8,396 bases of DNA from Burkholderiales bacterium (GTDB lineage Bacteria; Pseudomonadota; Gammaproteobacteria; Burkholderiales; Burkholderiaceae_D), in NCBI GenBank assembly GCA_028868455.1, contig JAGWUK010000102.1:1-8396 (forward strand). The letters run 5' to 3'. Numbering within the stretch: the first letter of the stretch is position 1; each line of letters begins with the position of its first letter. Below, piece after piece: positions 1 to 8,063 of the stretch. The notes below the pieces were generated by a model that saw nothing but the letters and a program-made list of their open reading frames with translations, was not told the origin of the DNA and ran no database searches. Position numbers and translations under genes: made by a program.

Positions 1-818
1 AACTGCACGACAATGCGATCCGGGCCTTGCTGTTGAATGATAGGTTCAGCCACGCCGAGTTCATTGACACGTTTTGCCAGAGCAGTGATGTTTTGCTTCA
101 CGCCTTCTGTCACCACGGCTTTCAGCGCTTCCGGTTTCAGCGCGACCTGCAGATTGAATTCAGTGCTGTCGGTGCTGCTGACATCCTGGAAATTCACATC
201 GTTCATTTGCGATGCCAGAACATTTTTCGCTGCAGAGCGGGTTTCGGCGTCACGGAACTTGACTTGCACTGTATCGCCTTCACGGCTGATACCGGCATGG
301 CGAATTTCTTTTTCACGCAACATCGATCGCACGCTTGATTGCAGACTTTGCACGCGCTTGTTCAAGACGGCCTTGGTATCGACCTGCATCAGGAAATGCA
401 CGCCGCCGCGCAAATCGAGCCCCAGGTACATCGGCAGGGCGTTCAGATTTTGCAGCCATTTCGGCGTATTGGATAACAGATTGAAGGCGACGGTATAGGT
501 CGGATCCTGCGGATCGGTATTCAGGAATTTTTCCAGCAGGGACTTGGCTTTGAACTGGGTGTCAGTATCGTCGAAACGCACGCGCACAGAGGCTTGCAGA
601 CCGTTACTGTCAAAGAACACGCCGCTGTTTTTGATACTGCCCTGTTGCAACGCCTGTTCAACCCGCGTGATCATGCCGCTATCGATTTTGACGGTGGATT
701 TGGCACTGCTGATCTGCACTGCTGGCGATTCGCCAAAGAAATTCGGCGCCGTATACAAGGCACCAAATAGCAGCGCAATCACTATCAGTATGTACTTCCA
801 GAGAGGGTAGCGATTCAT
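1..818 (-). CDS. secD: SecD, protein translocase subunit (N-terminal part, cut by window edge)
   Basis: SecD works with SecF and YajC at the SecYEG channel in the inner membrane and uses the proton motive force to help exported proteins leave the channel on the periplasmic side. The visible 272 residues begin MNRYPLWKYILIVIALLFG, the typical SecD opening. One membrane segment (about residues 9-27) is followed by the start of the large periplasmic domain, and the conserved LGLDLRGGVHF motif lies at about residues 132-142. The C-terminal membrane bundle lies beyond the left edge, where secF would be expected. The ATG at 818-816 is fixed by match to the family N-terminus, but the leader is pyrimidine-rich and shows no clear Shine-Dalgarno. 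yajC lies 78 bases upstream on the same strand, the usual yajC-secD-secF order. The family call is very secure; only the C-terminus is unseen. Confidence 0.97.
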   Translation of the reverse strand, partial: MNRYPLWKYILIVIALLFGALYTAPNFFGESPAVQISSAKSTVKIDSGMITRVEQALQQGSIKNSGVFFDSNGLQASVRVRFDDTDTQFKAKSLLEKFLNTDPQDPTYTVAFNLLSNTPKWLQNLNALPMYLGLDLRGGVHFLMQVDTKAVLNKRVQSLQSSVRSMLREKEIRHAGISREGDTVQVKFRDAETRSAAKNVLASQMNDVNFQDVSSTDSTEFNLQVALKPEALKAVVTEGVKQNITALAKRVNELGVAEPIIQQQGPDRIVVQ

Positions 819-850
819 AATGGGAAAAAGAAAGGGAAGCTGAAAAGCAC

Positions 851-881
851 AACGCAGTCCAAAGAATTGATGGACTGCGTT
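851..881 (-). promoter_or_regulatory. Perfect stem-loop between yajC and secD
   Basis: AACGCAGTCCA at 851-861 is exactly complementary to TGGACTGCGTT at 871-881, giving an 11-bp perfect stem with a 9-base loop. In the direction of transcription it lies 15 bases after the yajC stop and 32 bases before the secD start. The bases after it read GTGCTTTTC, so there is only a short, displaced U run. A full terminator is therefore doubtful. A partial attenuator, or an mRNA processing or stability element that sets the yajC to secD ratio, is an inference. Confidence 0.6.
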
Positions 882-896
882 GCCGGTGTTTGCTGA

Positions 897-1220
897 TTAG
901 ATCGCTTTGATTGTGCCTTTTGGCAACAACATCGTGATCGCTACTTTTTGCACAATAATTTCGGTACCGTTGGCAACTTCTATTGTGACGTAGGCATCGC
1001 TGACTTTGACTACGCGTCCCAGAATGCCGCCGGAAGTCACGACTTCATCATTTTTCGCGAGTGCTTCCATCATGTTTTTTTGCTCTTTTTGGCGCTTCAT
1101 TTGCGGGCGTATCATCAAAAAGTACAAAACCACGAACATCAGGATGATAGGCAGGAAACTCATCAGGCCGCCTTCGCCACCGATGCCGGCAGTTTGTGCA
1201 TAAGCATTAGAAATAAACAC
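897..1220 (-). CDS. yajC: YajC, preprotein translocase accessory subunit
   Basis: YajC is a small single-pass inner-membrane protein that associates with SecDF at the Sec translocon; its exact role is not settled. Read from GTG at 1220-1218 the protein has 107 residues and begins (M)FISNAYAQTAG. A hydrophobic segment follows (about residues 19-37, including FLPIILMFVVLYFLMIRP), then a basic stretch QMKRQKEQK, then the conserved cytoplasmic part with NDEVVTSGGILGRVVKV. A TTG at 1244 would add eight residues (NNDWSLN region) but has no ribosome site, whereas the GTG is preceded by GGAG at a 7-base distance. The short N-terminus also fits the family. It sits between tgt and secD on the same strand, matching the common queA-tgt-yajC-secD-secF order. 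Function is firmly assigned; the start is well supported. Confidence 0.95.
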   Translation of the reverse strand: MFISNAYAQTAGIGGEGGLMSFLPIILMFVVLYFLMIRPQMKRQKEQKNMMEALAKNDEVVTSGGILGRVVKVSDAYVTIEVANGTEIIVQKVAITMLLPKGTIKAI

Positions 1221-1227
1221 GTTCAGA

Positions 1228-1231
1228 CTCC
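1228..1231 (-). promoter_or_regulatory. Shine-Dalgarno that decides the yajC GTG start
   Basis: The minus strand reads TGGAG, then seven bases, then GTG at 1220. The GGAG core lies on 1228-1231. This supports initiation at the GTG rather than at the longer TTG at 1244, since the SD itself would fall inside the TTG-initiated reading frame. Confidence 0.75.
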
Positions 1232-1285
1232 AGTCGTTATTCAAATTGTGCGGGCGGAAAATAGCCCTTGATCTGTTCAGATAGT

Positions 1286-1310
1286 GCCGGATTGGGTATT
1301 TTCAACCGGC
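1286..1310 (-). promoter_or_regulatory. Possible stem-loop in the yajC leader
   Basis: GCCGG-A-TTG at 1286-1294 pairs with CAACCGGC at 1303-1310, making an 8-bp stem with one bulged base and an 8-base loop. It lies in the tgt-yajC gap, about 65 bases ahead of the yajC start. No U run follows it in the minus direction, so it does not look like an intrinsic terminator for tgt. It may be a leader structure or chance. Confidence 0.3.
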
Positions 1311-1320
1311 GAAGCGCCAC

Positions 1321-1329
1321 ATTCTAGCA
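1321..1329 (-). promoter_or_regulatory. Candidate extended -10 promoter for yajC-secD
   Basis: On the minus strand 1329-1321 reads TGCTAGAAT, an extended -10 (TGn followed by TAGAAT, 5 of 6 to TATAAT). It lies in the 128-base gap between tgt and yajC. The position 17 bases further upstream holds GCCATC, not a -35 match, so the call rests on the extended -10 alone. The leader would be about 95 bases. Confidence 0.35.
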
Positions 1330-1348
1330 TTGTCATGTGACCAGATGG

Positions 1349-3524
<2,176 letters not shown>

Positions 3525-3568
3525 GCAAAAAATGGAGAATAAAGAGAAATAAAGCTGCTTTGCACTAT

Positions 3569-3597
3569 TTGACTGTATAAAAAATCAGTAGAATAGT
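3569..3597 (+). promoter_or_regulatory. Candidate sigma-70 promoter for recG
   Basis: TTGACT at 3569-3574 (5 of 6 to TTGACA) is followed after exactly 17 bases by AATAGT at 3592-3597 (4 of 6 to TATAAT). They lie in the most AT-rich part of the queA-recG divergent region. A transcript from here would carry a leader of about 150 bases that includes the whole repeat element at 3613-3714. The match is plausible but not strong. No convincing promoter was found for queA on the opposite strand, although the same AT-rich stretch must serve it. Confidence 0.4.
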
Positions 3598-3612
3598 TTA
3601 CTGTACGTAAAT

Positions 3613-3714
3613 AGGGCTGACGCAAAACAGTTCCAGCACGGCAGGACAACGAAGGCAGTACAGATCGTACGGCAAAGAGTCAGAACACCGCTGCGGTGGT
3701 TTTACGTCAATTCC
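3613..3714 (+). repeat. Non-coding repeat element, copy A (upstream of recG)
   Basis: This 102-base stretch aligns without gaps to the reverse complement of 6111-6212, with 78 of 102 bases matching by hand count. The best conserved parts are the ends (AGGGCTKACGCAAAA at one, GGTTTT-CGT at the other) and the core ACGAAGGCAGTACA and ATCGTACG. The terminal inverted repeats of this copy are decayed: about 15 of 26 positions match when its own ends are compared. It is non-coding, lies between the probable recG promoter and the recG start, and contains no transposase. It is best read as an older copy of a MITE-like or extragenic palindromic family. Confidence 0.8.
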
Positions 3715-3756
3715 AGTCAGTTCATATCAACAGCAAAACCCACCATTTTACACGTC

Positions 3757-5913
3757 ATGGCCGCTGAAGACCAAAGTGCCCACCTCAATGTCGAAACAGA
3801 CGCCCTCTCCGCCTCGTCTGTCAAGGTAGCCGAAGGACAAAAAACTGTTCGGCAGGCCAAAGAAAAATCTGCTGCCAAAAACAAAAGTACCGCAGGCAAA
3901 GCCAGTGAAAAACTCGCCCGACTGGGGTTGCGCAAGGACATGGATTTTATTTTGCATCTGCCCATGCGTTATGAAGACGAAACCGAAATCGTCTCGATGC
4001 GCGATGCGGCACTGCGCGGCGGCAGCGCGGTGCAGATCGAAGGCGTGGTGACGGAATCCGATATTCAGTATCGTCCGCGCCGCCAGCTGGTCGTGACGAT
4101 TGCCGACGACAGCGGCCAAGTGGTACTGCGCTTCCTGAATTTTTACGGCAGCCAGACCAAGCAGCTTGCGCCAGGCATACGGGTACGTGCGCGCGGTGAA
4201 TTACGGCATGGGTTTTTCGGTGCCGAAATCGTGCATCCCACGTACAAAATCGTGAATGAAGGCGCGGCTTTGCCGACCGCCCTGACTCCCGTTTATCCAT
4301 CCGGTGAAGGCGTGCCGCAGGCGCTGTTGCGCAAAGCGATTGCCAATGCGATCGGGCGAAACAACTGGAACGACACCTTATCTGCGGCGCGGCGTGCGGC
4401 ATTACACTTACCTGATTTTGAAAGCAGCATACGTTTTTTGCATACGCCACCGCCGGACGCCGATCAGCATAGTCTCAGCGAGCGCGAACACCCGGCCTGG
4501 CAGAGAATGAAGTTCGACGAACTGCTGGCGCAGCAATTGTCGCTCAAGCGAGCGCAAGTCGCGCGTCGCAGCAAAGGTGCCAGCGCACTGCCGCTGGTCG
4601 GCGAACTCAGCAATGCTTTTTTGCTGACCTTGCCATTTACACTGACCGCAGCGCAAGAAAAAGTATTATCTGAAATCCGCCAGGATTTACGCCAGGCGTA
4701 TCCCATGCAAAGATTGTTGCAAGGCGACGTCGGCAGCGGCAAAACCATTGTCGCCGCGCTGGCTGCCGCACAAGCAATAGACAACGGTTTTCAGGCAGCG
4801 CTGATGGCGCCGACCGAGATTCTGGCAGAACAGCATTTCCGCAAAATTGCTGCCTGGCTGGAACCGCTGGGCGTCAAGACGGCCTGGCTGACCGGCAGCC
4901 TGAAGAAAAAAGAAAAACAGGCTGCATCCGAACTGATTGCGTCTGGTGCGGCACAACTGGTGATCGGCACGCATGCGCTGATACAGGACAGTGTGCAGTT
5001 CAGCAAACTGGGACTGGTCATCGTCGATGAACAGCACCGTTTTGGCGTTGGCCAGCGCCTGAGTCTGCGCAATAAAGCAGAAGCGGGCAAAGTACCGCAT
5101 CAATTGATGATGTCGGCCACGCCAATACCACGCACCCTGGCCATGACGTATTACGCGGATCTGGAAGTCTCGGTGATTGATGAGTTGCCGCCGGGCCGCA
5201 CACCGATCGTCACGCGTGTCATCGATCAAAACCGACGCGATGAAGTGATACAACGCGTGCATGCTGCCGCACAGGAAGGCAAGCAGGTATATTGGGTCTG
5301 CCCGCTGATTGAAGAGTCCGAAACCCTGCAACTGCAAACGGCCACGGATACCCACGCCATGCTGTCGGCAGCCTTGCCGGAGTTACAGATAGGACTGGTG
5401 CACGGCCGCTTGAAACCGGCAGAAAAGCACGCTGTCATGGACGCCTTTCTGCGCAATGAAACGCAGGTACTGGTGGCCACCACGGTGATCGAAGTTGGTG
5501 TGGATGTGCCGAATGCCAGCCTGATGGTGATAGAGCATGCTGAACGCTTTGGCCTGTCGCAATTGCATCAGTTGCGCGGGCGCGTCGGTCGCGGCGCTGC
5601 CGCCAGTATCTGCCTGTTGCTGTACATGGGGCCCCTGGGCGGTACGGCCAGACAACGGCTGGCGACGATGCGCGAAACCAACGACGGTTTTGAAATCGCC
5701 CGCAAAGATCTGGAATTACGCGGCCCCGGTGAATTCCTTGGCGCACGCCAATCCGGCGAAGCCATGTTGCGCTTTGCGAATCTGGAAACCGATCAATGGC
5801 TGGTCGAGAAAGCGCGCGATCTGGCTCAGGAGTTATTGCAACGCGAACCGCAAACCGTGGCAGCGCATCTGGAGCGCTGGATGGGCAATAAAGAAGAATT
5901 TTTAAAGGTCTGA
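3757..5913 (+). CDS. recG: ATP-dependent DNA helicase RecG
   Basis: RecG reverses stalled replication forks and moves Holliday junctions and R-/D-loops during recombination and repair. The 718 residues, slightly longer than E. coli RecG, start with a lysine- and alanine-rich, low-complexity tail (about 1-50). The wedge/OB-fold follows (KLARLGLRKDMDFILHLPMRYED, about 52-74, onward). The SF2 helicase motifs are all intact: FTLTAAQ (294-300), Walker A GDVGSGKT (323-330), MAPTEILAEQH (350-360), DEQH (424-427), SAT (453-455), motif V TTVIEVGVDVPNA (575-587) and motif VI QLRGRVGRG (605-613). The RecG C-terminal block RKDLELRGPGEFLGARQSG (649-667) is present. The ATG at 3757 has no Shine-Dalgarno; the next in-frame ATG falls inside the wedge domain, so the true start is this one or a nearby non-ATG codon. 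Both flanking gaps carry a copy of the same repeat. Confidence 0.98.
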   Translation: MAAEDQSAHLNVETDALSASSVKVAEGQKTVRQAKEKSAAKNKSTAGKASEKLARLGLRKDMDFILHLPMRYEDETEIVSMRDAALRGGSAVQIEGVVTESDIQYRPRRQLVVTIADDSGQVVLRFLNFYGSQTKQLAPGIRVRARGELRHGFFGAEIVHPTYKIVNEGAALPTALTPVYPSGEGVPQALLRKAIANAIGRNNWNDTLSAARRAALHLPDFESSIRFLHTPPPDADQHSLSEREHPAWQRMKFDELLAQQLSLKRAQVARRSKGASALPLVGELSNAFLLTLPFTLTAAQEKVLSEIRQDLRQAYPMQRLLQGDVGSGKTIVAALAAAQAIDNGFQAALMAPTEILAEQHFRKIAAWLEPLGVKTAWLTGSLKKKEKQAASELIASGAAQLVIGTHALIQDSVQFSKLGLVIVDEQHRFGVGQRLSLRNKAEAGKVPHQLMMSATPIPRTLAMTYYADLEVSVIDELPPGRTPIVTRVIDQNRRDEVIQRVHAAAQEGKQVYWVCPLIEESETLQLQTATDTHAMLSAALPELQIGLVHGRLKPAEKHAVMDAFLRNETQVLVATTVIEVGVDVPNASLMVIEHAERFGLSQLHQLRGRVGRGAAASICLLLYMGPLGGTARQRLATMRETNDGFEIARKDLELRGPGEFLGARQSGEAMLRFANLETDQWLVEKARDLAQELLQREPQTVAAHLERWMGNKEEFLKV

Positions 5914-6110
5914 ATAGGCTGATTGCGACAGTCACCTTTGCGCAAGTACCGGCTGTGGCAGAATGCTGGCGTGACGTGTTTGCCTGATGTGTTTGCTTGT
6001 TGCGTCGACAAATTGCATTTGCCCGCCGCGCCTTTAACGCACATCAATTCCCTGCATCGCGCCTGGCGCACAATCATTGCAGTGAAGGTGTGACAACTCT
6101 TTATTAACGT
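5914..6110. other. Non-coding stretch downstream of recG
   Basis: I find no convincing gene in this stretch. A leftward open frame of 83 codons ending inside recG has no family resemblance. There is no clear intrinsic terminator for recG. The only local structure is a 13-bp tandem duplication at 5973-5998. Together with the repeat element at 6111-6212 it makes up the 321-base gap before the GNAT gene. Confidence 0.6.
5973..5998 (+). repeat. Short tandem repeat, two 13-bp units
   Basis: GACGTGTTTGCCT at 5973-5985 is followed directly by GATGTGTTTGCTT at 5986-5998, with 11 of 13 bases identical. It lies 60 bases after the recG stop. With only two units it may be a slippage remnant; no function is assigned. 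Confidence 0.6.
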
Positions 6111-6212
6111 AGGACTTACGCAAAACCGCCCCAGCAGCGTTATAGATCCTTGTCGTACGATGTGTACTGCCTTCGTCGCTATGCCTTGCTGGAACGATTT
6201 TGCGTAAGCCCT
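6111..6212 (-). repeat. MITE-like repeat element, copy B (between recG and GNAT gene)
   Basis: This element is bounded by inverted repeats. The left arm 6111-6136 begins AGGACTTACGCAAAAC, and the right arm 6187-6212, read in reverse complement, begins AGGGCTTACGCAAAAT. The arms match at 22 of 26 positions. The centre includes a CGTACG palindrome and a GTAC. The whole matches copy A at 3613-3714 in opposite orientation. It holds no credible ORF and ends only 22 bases before the GNAT start codon, so it must form part of that gene's promoter or leader. No certain target-site duplication is visible. Whether it is a non-autonomous insertion element or a structured extragenic repeat cannot be settled from the window. 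Confidence 0.85.
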
Positions 6213-6234
6213 CTAATTTCTATTGAATATCATC

Positions 6235-6717
6235 ATGTTAAAAATTATCGACGCCGATCTCAACGATGCACAACAAGCCAACGACGTGCTTTCGCTATTG
6301 AACAGTTACGCCAAAGATCCTATGGGTGGCGGCGATGGCTTGTCAGCCTATAGCCAGACGCATCTGATCGAGGAAATAAAAAAGCGTCCCAATATACGAG
6401 CCGTACTTGCTTATGTCGATGCGCAACCGGCTGGCGTGGCGATCTGCATCGAAGGTTTTTCCACTTTCGCATGCAAACCTTTGCTGAATATCCACGATCT
6501 CGCGGTACATCCTGATTTTCGCGGACGTGGGGTCGGGCGGAAAATCATGGAACATCTGACCGCATTGGCGCTTACACAAGGTTATTGCAAACTTACACTG
6601 GAAGTCCTGGAAGGCAATCAAAAAGCCCAGGCACTGTATCGTGCCAGCGGTTTTGCCACCTACGTACTGGACCCAGCCATGGGTGGCGCCATCATGATGC
6701 AGAAAAAAATCGGCTGA
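6235..6717 (+). CDS. GNAT-family N-acetyltransferase, substrate unknown
   Basis: This protein probably transfers an acetyl group from acetyl-CoA to an amine, in the cytoplasm. The 160 residues fit one GNAT domain. Motif A is clear: LNIHDLAVHPDFRGRGVGRKIMEHL (about 84-108) with the acetyl-CoA pyrophosphate loop RGRGVG at 96-101. Motif B follows with LEVLEGNQKAQALYRASGF (122-140), including the usual tyrosine Y135. The N-terminal part carries a glycine-rich segment DPMGGGDGLS (28-37) before a helix, which may shape the acceptor site. The ATG at 6235 is preferred; a TTG at 6223 would add four residues, and neither has a Shine-Dalgarno. It stands alone between a repeat element and a hairpin, so the neighbours give no hint of the substrate. 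The family call is strong; the specific function is unknown. Confidence 0.9.
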   Translation: MLKIIDADLNDAQQANDVLSLLNSYAKDPMGGGDGLSAYSQTHLIEEIKKRPNIRAVLAYVDAQPAGVAICIEGFSTFACKPLLNIHDLAVHPDFRGRGVGRKIMEHLTALALTQGYCKLTLEVLEGNQKAQALYRASGFATYVLDPAMGGAIMMQKKIG

Positions 6718-6808
6718 ACCAAGGCTTAGCGCAGGCACCCCGGCAAAGCAGTTGACAGGCCTGCAGCATCGCAAACGAACCCGAACACCGACATGTCGCT
6801 GAAAAGGT

Positions 6809-6831
6809 AAAATGCACGACTGTGCGTTTTT
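6809..6831 (+). terminator. Candidate intrinsic terminator after the GNAT gene
   Basis: AAAATGCAC at 6809-6817 pairs with GTGCGTTTT at 6822-6830 (nine pairs, one G-U) around the four-base loop GACT, and the T run continues to 6831. The A-run, stem and T-run layout is typical of a bidirectional terminator, though the GC core is short. It lies 92 bases after the GNAT stop and 58 before the SDR start. A competing pairing with GCATTTT at 6843-6849 is also possible. Confidence 0.45.
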
Positions 6832-6888
6832 CTGTGCACTGCGCATTTTCAACCTGACAATTCAACTCAACTCAGTAAAGGAACAGAC

Positions 6889-7800
6889 ATGACGATCGAC
6901 TTCACAGGCCGTGTGGCCATCGTAACCGGTGCCGGCGGCGGACTTGGCCGTGAACATGCACTGGCGCTCGCAGCGCGCGGCGCCAAAGTCGTCGTCAATG
7001 ATCTTGGCGGCGCACGCGATGGTTCCGGCGCTTCTTCAGCGGCAGCACTGGCCGTGGTCGAAGAAATCCGCACTGCGGGCGGCGAAGCGATGGCGAATGG
7101 CGCCTCGGTCACGGATTTTGCGGCTGTACAGGCAATGGTTGCGCAAACGATGGCGCAATGGGGTCGCATCGATATTCTGGTCAACAATGCCGGCATTTTG
7201 CGCGACAAGAGTTTCGCCAAAATGGAGCTGGATGATTTCAAACTGGTCATGGACGTACATCTGATGGGTGCCGTGCATTGTTGCAAAGCCGTTTGGCCCA
7301 TCATGACGGAACAAAAATACGGGCGCATCGTGATGACTACATCATCTTCCGGTTTGTACGGTAATTTTGGCCAATCCAACTACGGTGCCGCCAAGATGGC
7401 GCTGGTCGGCCTGATGCAAACCCTGTCCATCGAAGGTGCCAAAAACGATATCCGCGTCAACAGCCTGGCGCCGACAGCAGCCACGCGCATGACGGAAAGT
7501 CTGTTTCCGCCAGAAATGCTGGCGGCGCTGCAAGCTTCCGATGTGGTACCGGCAATGCTGGTACTGGCCGCAGACGACGCGCCAACCCGCACTATCTTGT
7601 GCGCAGGCGCCGGCAGCTTTGAAGCCGCCAATATCACCTTGACGCAAGGCGTCTGGATAGGTCGTACTGGCGACGCGCCAGAACAACTAGCGGCGCAACT
7701 GGCCGCCGTACGCGCGCGCGAAGGTGAAATCGTTCCGGAAAGCGGCACCGCGCAAGGACATCTGGAGCTGACCAAGGCAATCCAACATAGCCAGAAGTAA
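6889..7800 (+). CDS. Short-chain dehydrogenase, (3R)-hydroxyacyl-CoA dehydrogenase type
   Basis: This NAD(P)-dependent oxidoreductase resembles the dehydrogenase domain of peroxisomal multifunctional enzyme 2 (HSD17B4), which oxidises (3R)-hydroxyacyl-CoA. Of its 303 residues, the cofactor loop is TGAGGGLG (13-20). VVVNDLGG follows, with D38 favouring NAD. NNAGILRDKSFAK (99-111) is an MFE-2 hallmark. The catalytic serine lies in TTSSSGLYGNFGQSNYGAAK (150-169), with Y165 and K169 forming the YxxxK pair. VHLMG at 123-127 has histidine where classical SDRs often have asparagine, as in MFE-2 relatives. A C-terminal tail of about 60 residues contains the GVWIG segment also seen in that family. The ATG has AAAGGA six bases upstream. 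No hydratase or SCP2 domain is fused, and no fatty-acid gene adjoins it, so the acyl substrate is unknown. Confidence 0.9.
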   Translation: MTIDFTGRVAIVTGAGGGLGREHALALAARGAKVVVNDLGGARDGSGASSAAALAVVEEIRTAGGEAMANGASVTDFAAVQAMVAQTMAQWGRIDILVNNAGILRDKSFAKMELDDFKLVMDVHLMGAVHCCKAVWPIMTEQKYGRIVMTTSSSGLYGNFGQSNYGAAKMALVGLMQTLSIEGAKNDIRVNSLAPTAATRMTESLFPPEMLAALQASDVVPAMLVLAADDAPTRTILCAGAGSFEAANITLTQGVWIGRTGDAPEQLAAQLAAVRAREGEIVPESGTAQGHLELTKAIQHSQK

Positions 7801-7811
7801 AACTTGCCCTC

Positions 7812-7840
7812 CGGCTGAGGAGACCGTTCCTCCTCAGCCG
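7812..7840 (+). terminator. Hairpin terminator after the SDR gene
   Basis: CGGCTGAGGAG at 7812-7822 and CTCCTCAGCCG at 7830-7840 form a perfect 11-bp GC-rich stem with a 7-base loop, 12 bases after the SDR stop. The bases after it, TAGTCTTCTC, are T/C-rich rather than a clean T run. Position and stem strength favour a transcription terminator for the SDR gene, possibly an imperfect one. Confidence 0.65.
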
Positions 7841-7923
7841 TAGTCTTCTCACCCTGGCAGTTATGTCATCCGAAACGGCCCACAGTTTTCCAGTCCATCG
7901 GCAAGACTTCGGCCTGTTGCCGA

Positions 7924-7961
7924 TAGTCCGGTATTTCGTTGCAAGCGGATGTTTTACATTG
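7924..7961 (+). repeat. Direct repeat motifs TAGTCCGG and GTTTTACATTG, first copy
   Basis: TAGTCCGG at 7924-7931 and GTTTTACATTG at 7951-7961 recur in the same order at 8039-8046 and 8053-8063. The spacing between the two motifs shortens from 19 to 6 bases. The first copy lies about 120-160 bases upstream of the solute-binding protein start. The GTTTTACATTG part contains TTTACA, a reasonable -35, but no good -10 lies at 16-18 bases. Confidence 0.55.
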
Positions 7962-7981
7962 CTATTCTGAACGCGAATAGC
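7961..7981. promoter_or_regulatory. Dyad GCTATTC-N7-GAATAGC, possible operator
   Basis: A perfect 7-bp inverted repeat with a 7-base spacer begins at the last base of the first GTTTTACATTG copy. It lies about 100 bases upstream of the solute-binding protein start, in a non-coding gap. Spacing and symmetry suit a dimeric regulator, but the protein is unknown and no regulator gene is in the window. Confidence 0.4.
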
Positions 7982-8038
7982 GTATGCTGATTGCGCCTCC
8001 CGTTGCTTGTATGTGCAGGCAAAATCCAGCTTGAGTTG

Positions 8039-8063
8039 TAGTCCGGAATGACGTTTTACATTG
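8039..8063 (+). repeat. Direct repeat motifs TAGTCCGG and GTTTTACATTG, second copy
   Basis: This is the second occurrence of the motif pair found at 7924-7961. TAGTCCGG is at 8039-8046 and GTTTTACATTG at 8053-8063. The second motif forms the left arm of the palindrome at 8054-8074. Confidence 0.55.

Noticed and set aside
4687..5355. Long leftward open frame of 222 codons within recG
   Set aside because: It is entirely antisense to the conserved helicase motifs of recG; a shadow frame.
5826..6077. Leftward open frame of 83 codons overlapping the end of recG
   Set aside because: It runs antisense to recG for much of its length, shows no recognisable family and has no good ribosome site. The opposite-strand gene is certain.
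6150..6353. Rightward 67-codon frame running from the repeat into the GNAT gene
   Set aside because: It is out of frame with the GNAT domain; most of it is repeat element plus shifted GNAT sequence.
6752..6757. Perfect TTGACA upstream of the SDR gene
   Set aside because: No -10-like hexamer lies 16-18 bases downstream (ACGAAC at the 17-base spacing), so I do not call a promoter.
6343..6852. Leftward open frame of 169 codons across the GNAT gene
   Set aside because: It overlaps a clear GNAT domain on the other strand and shows no family features.
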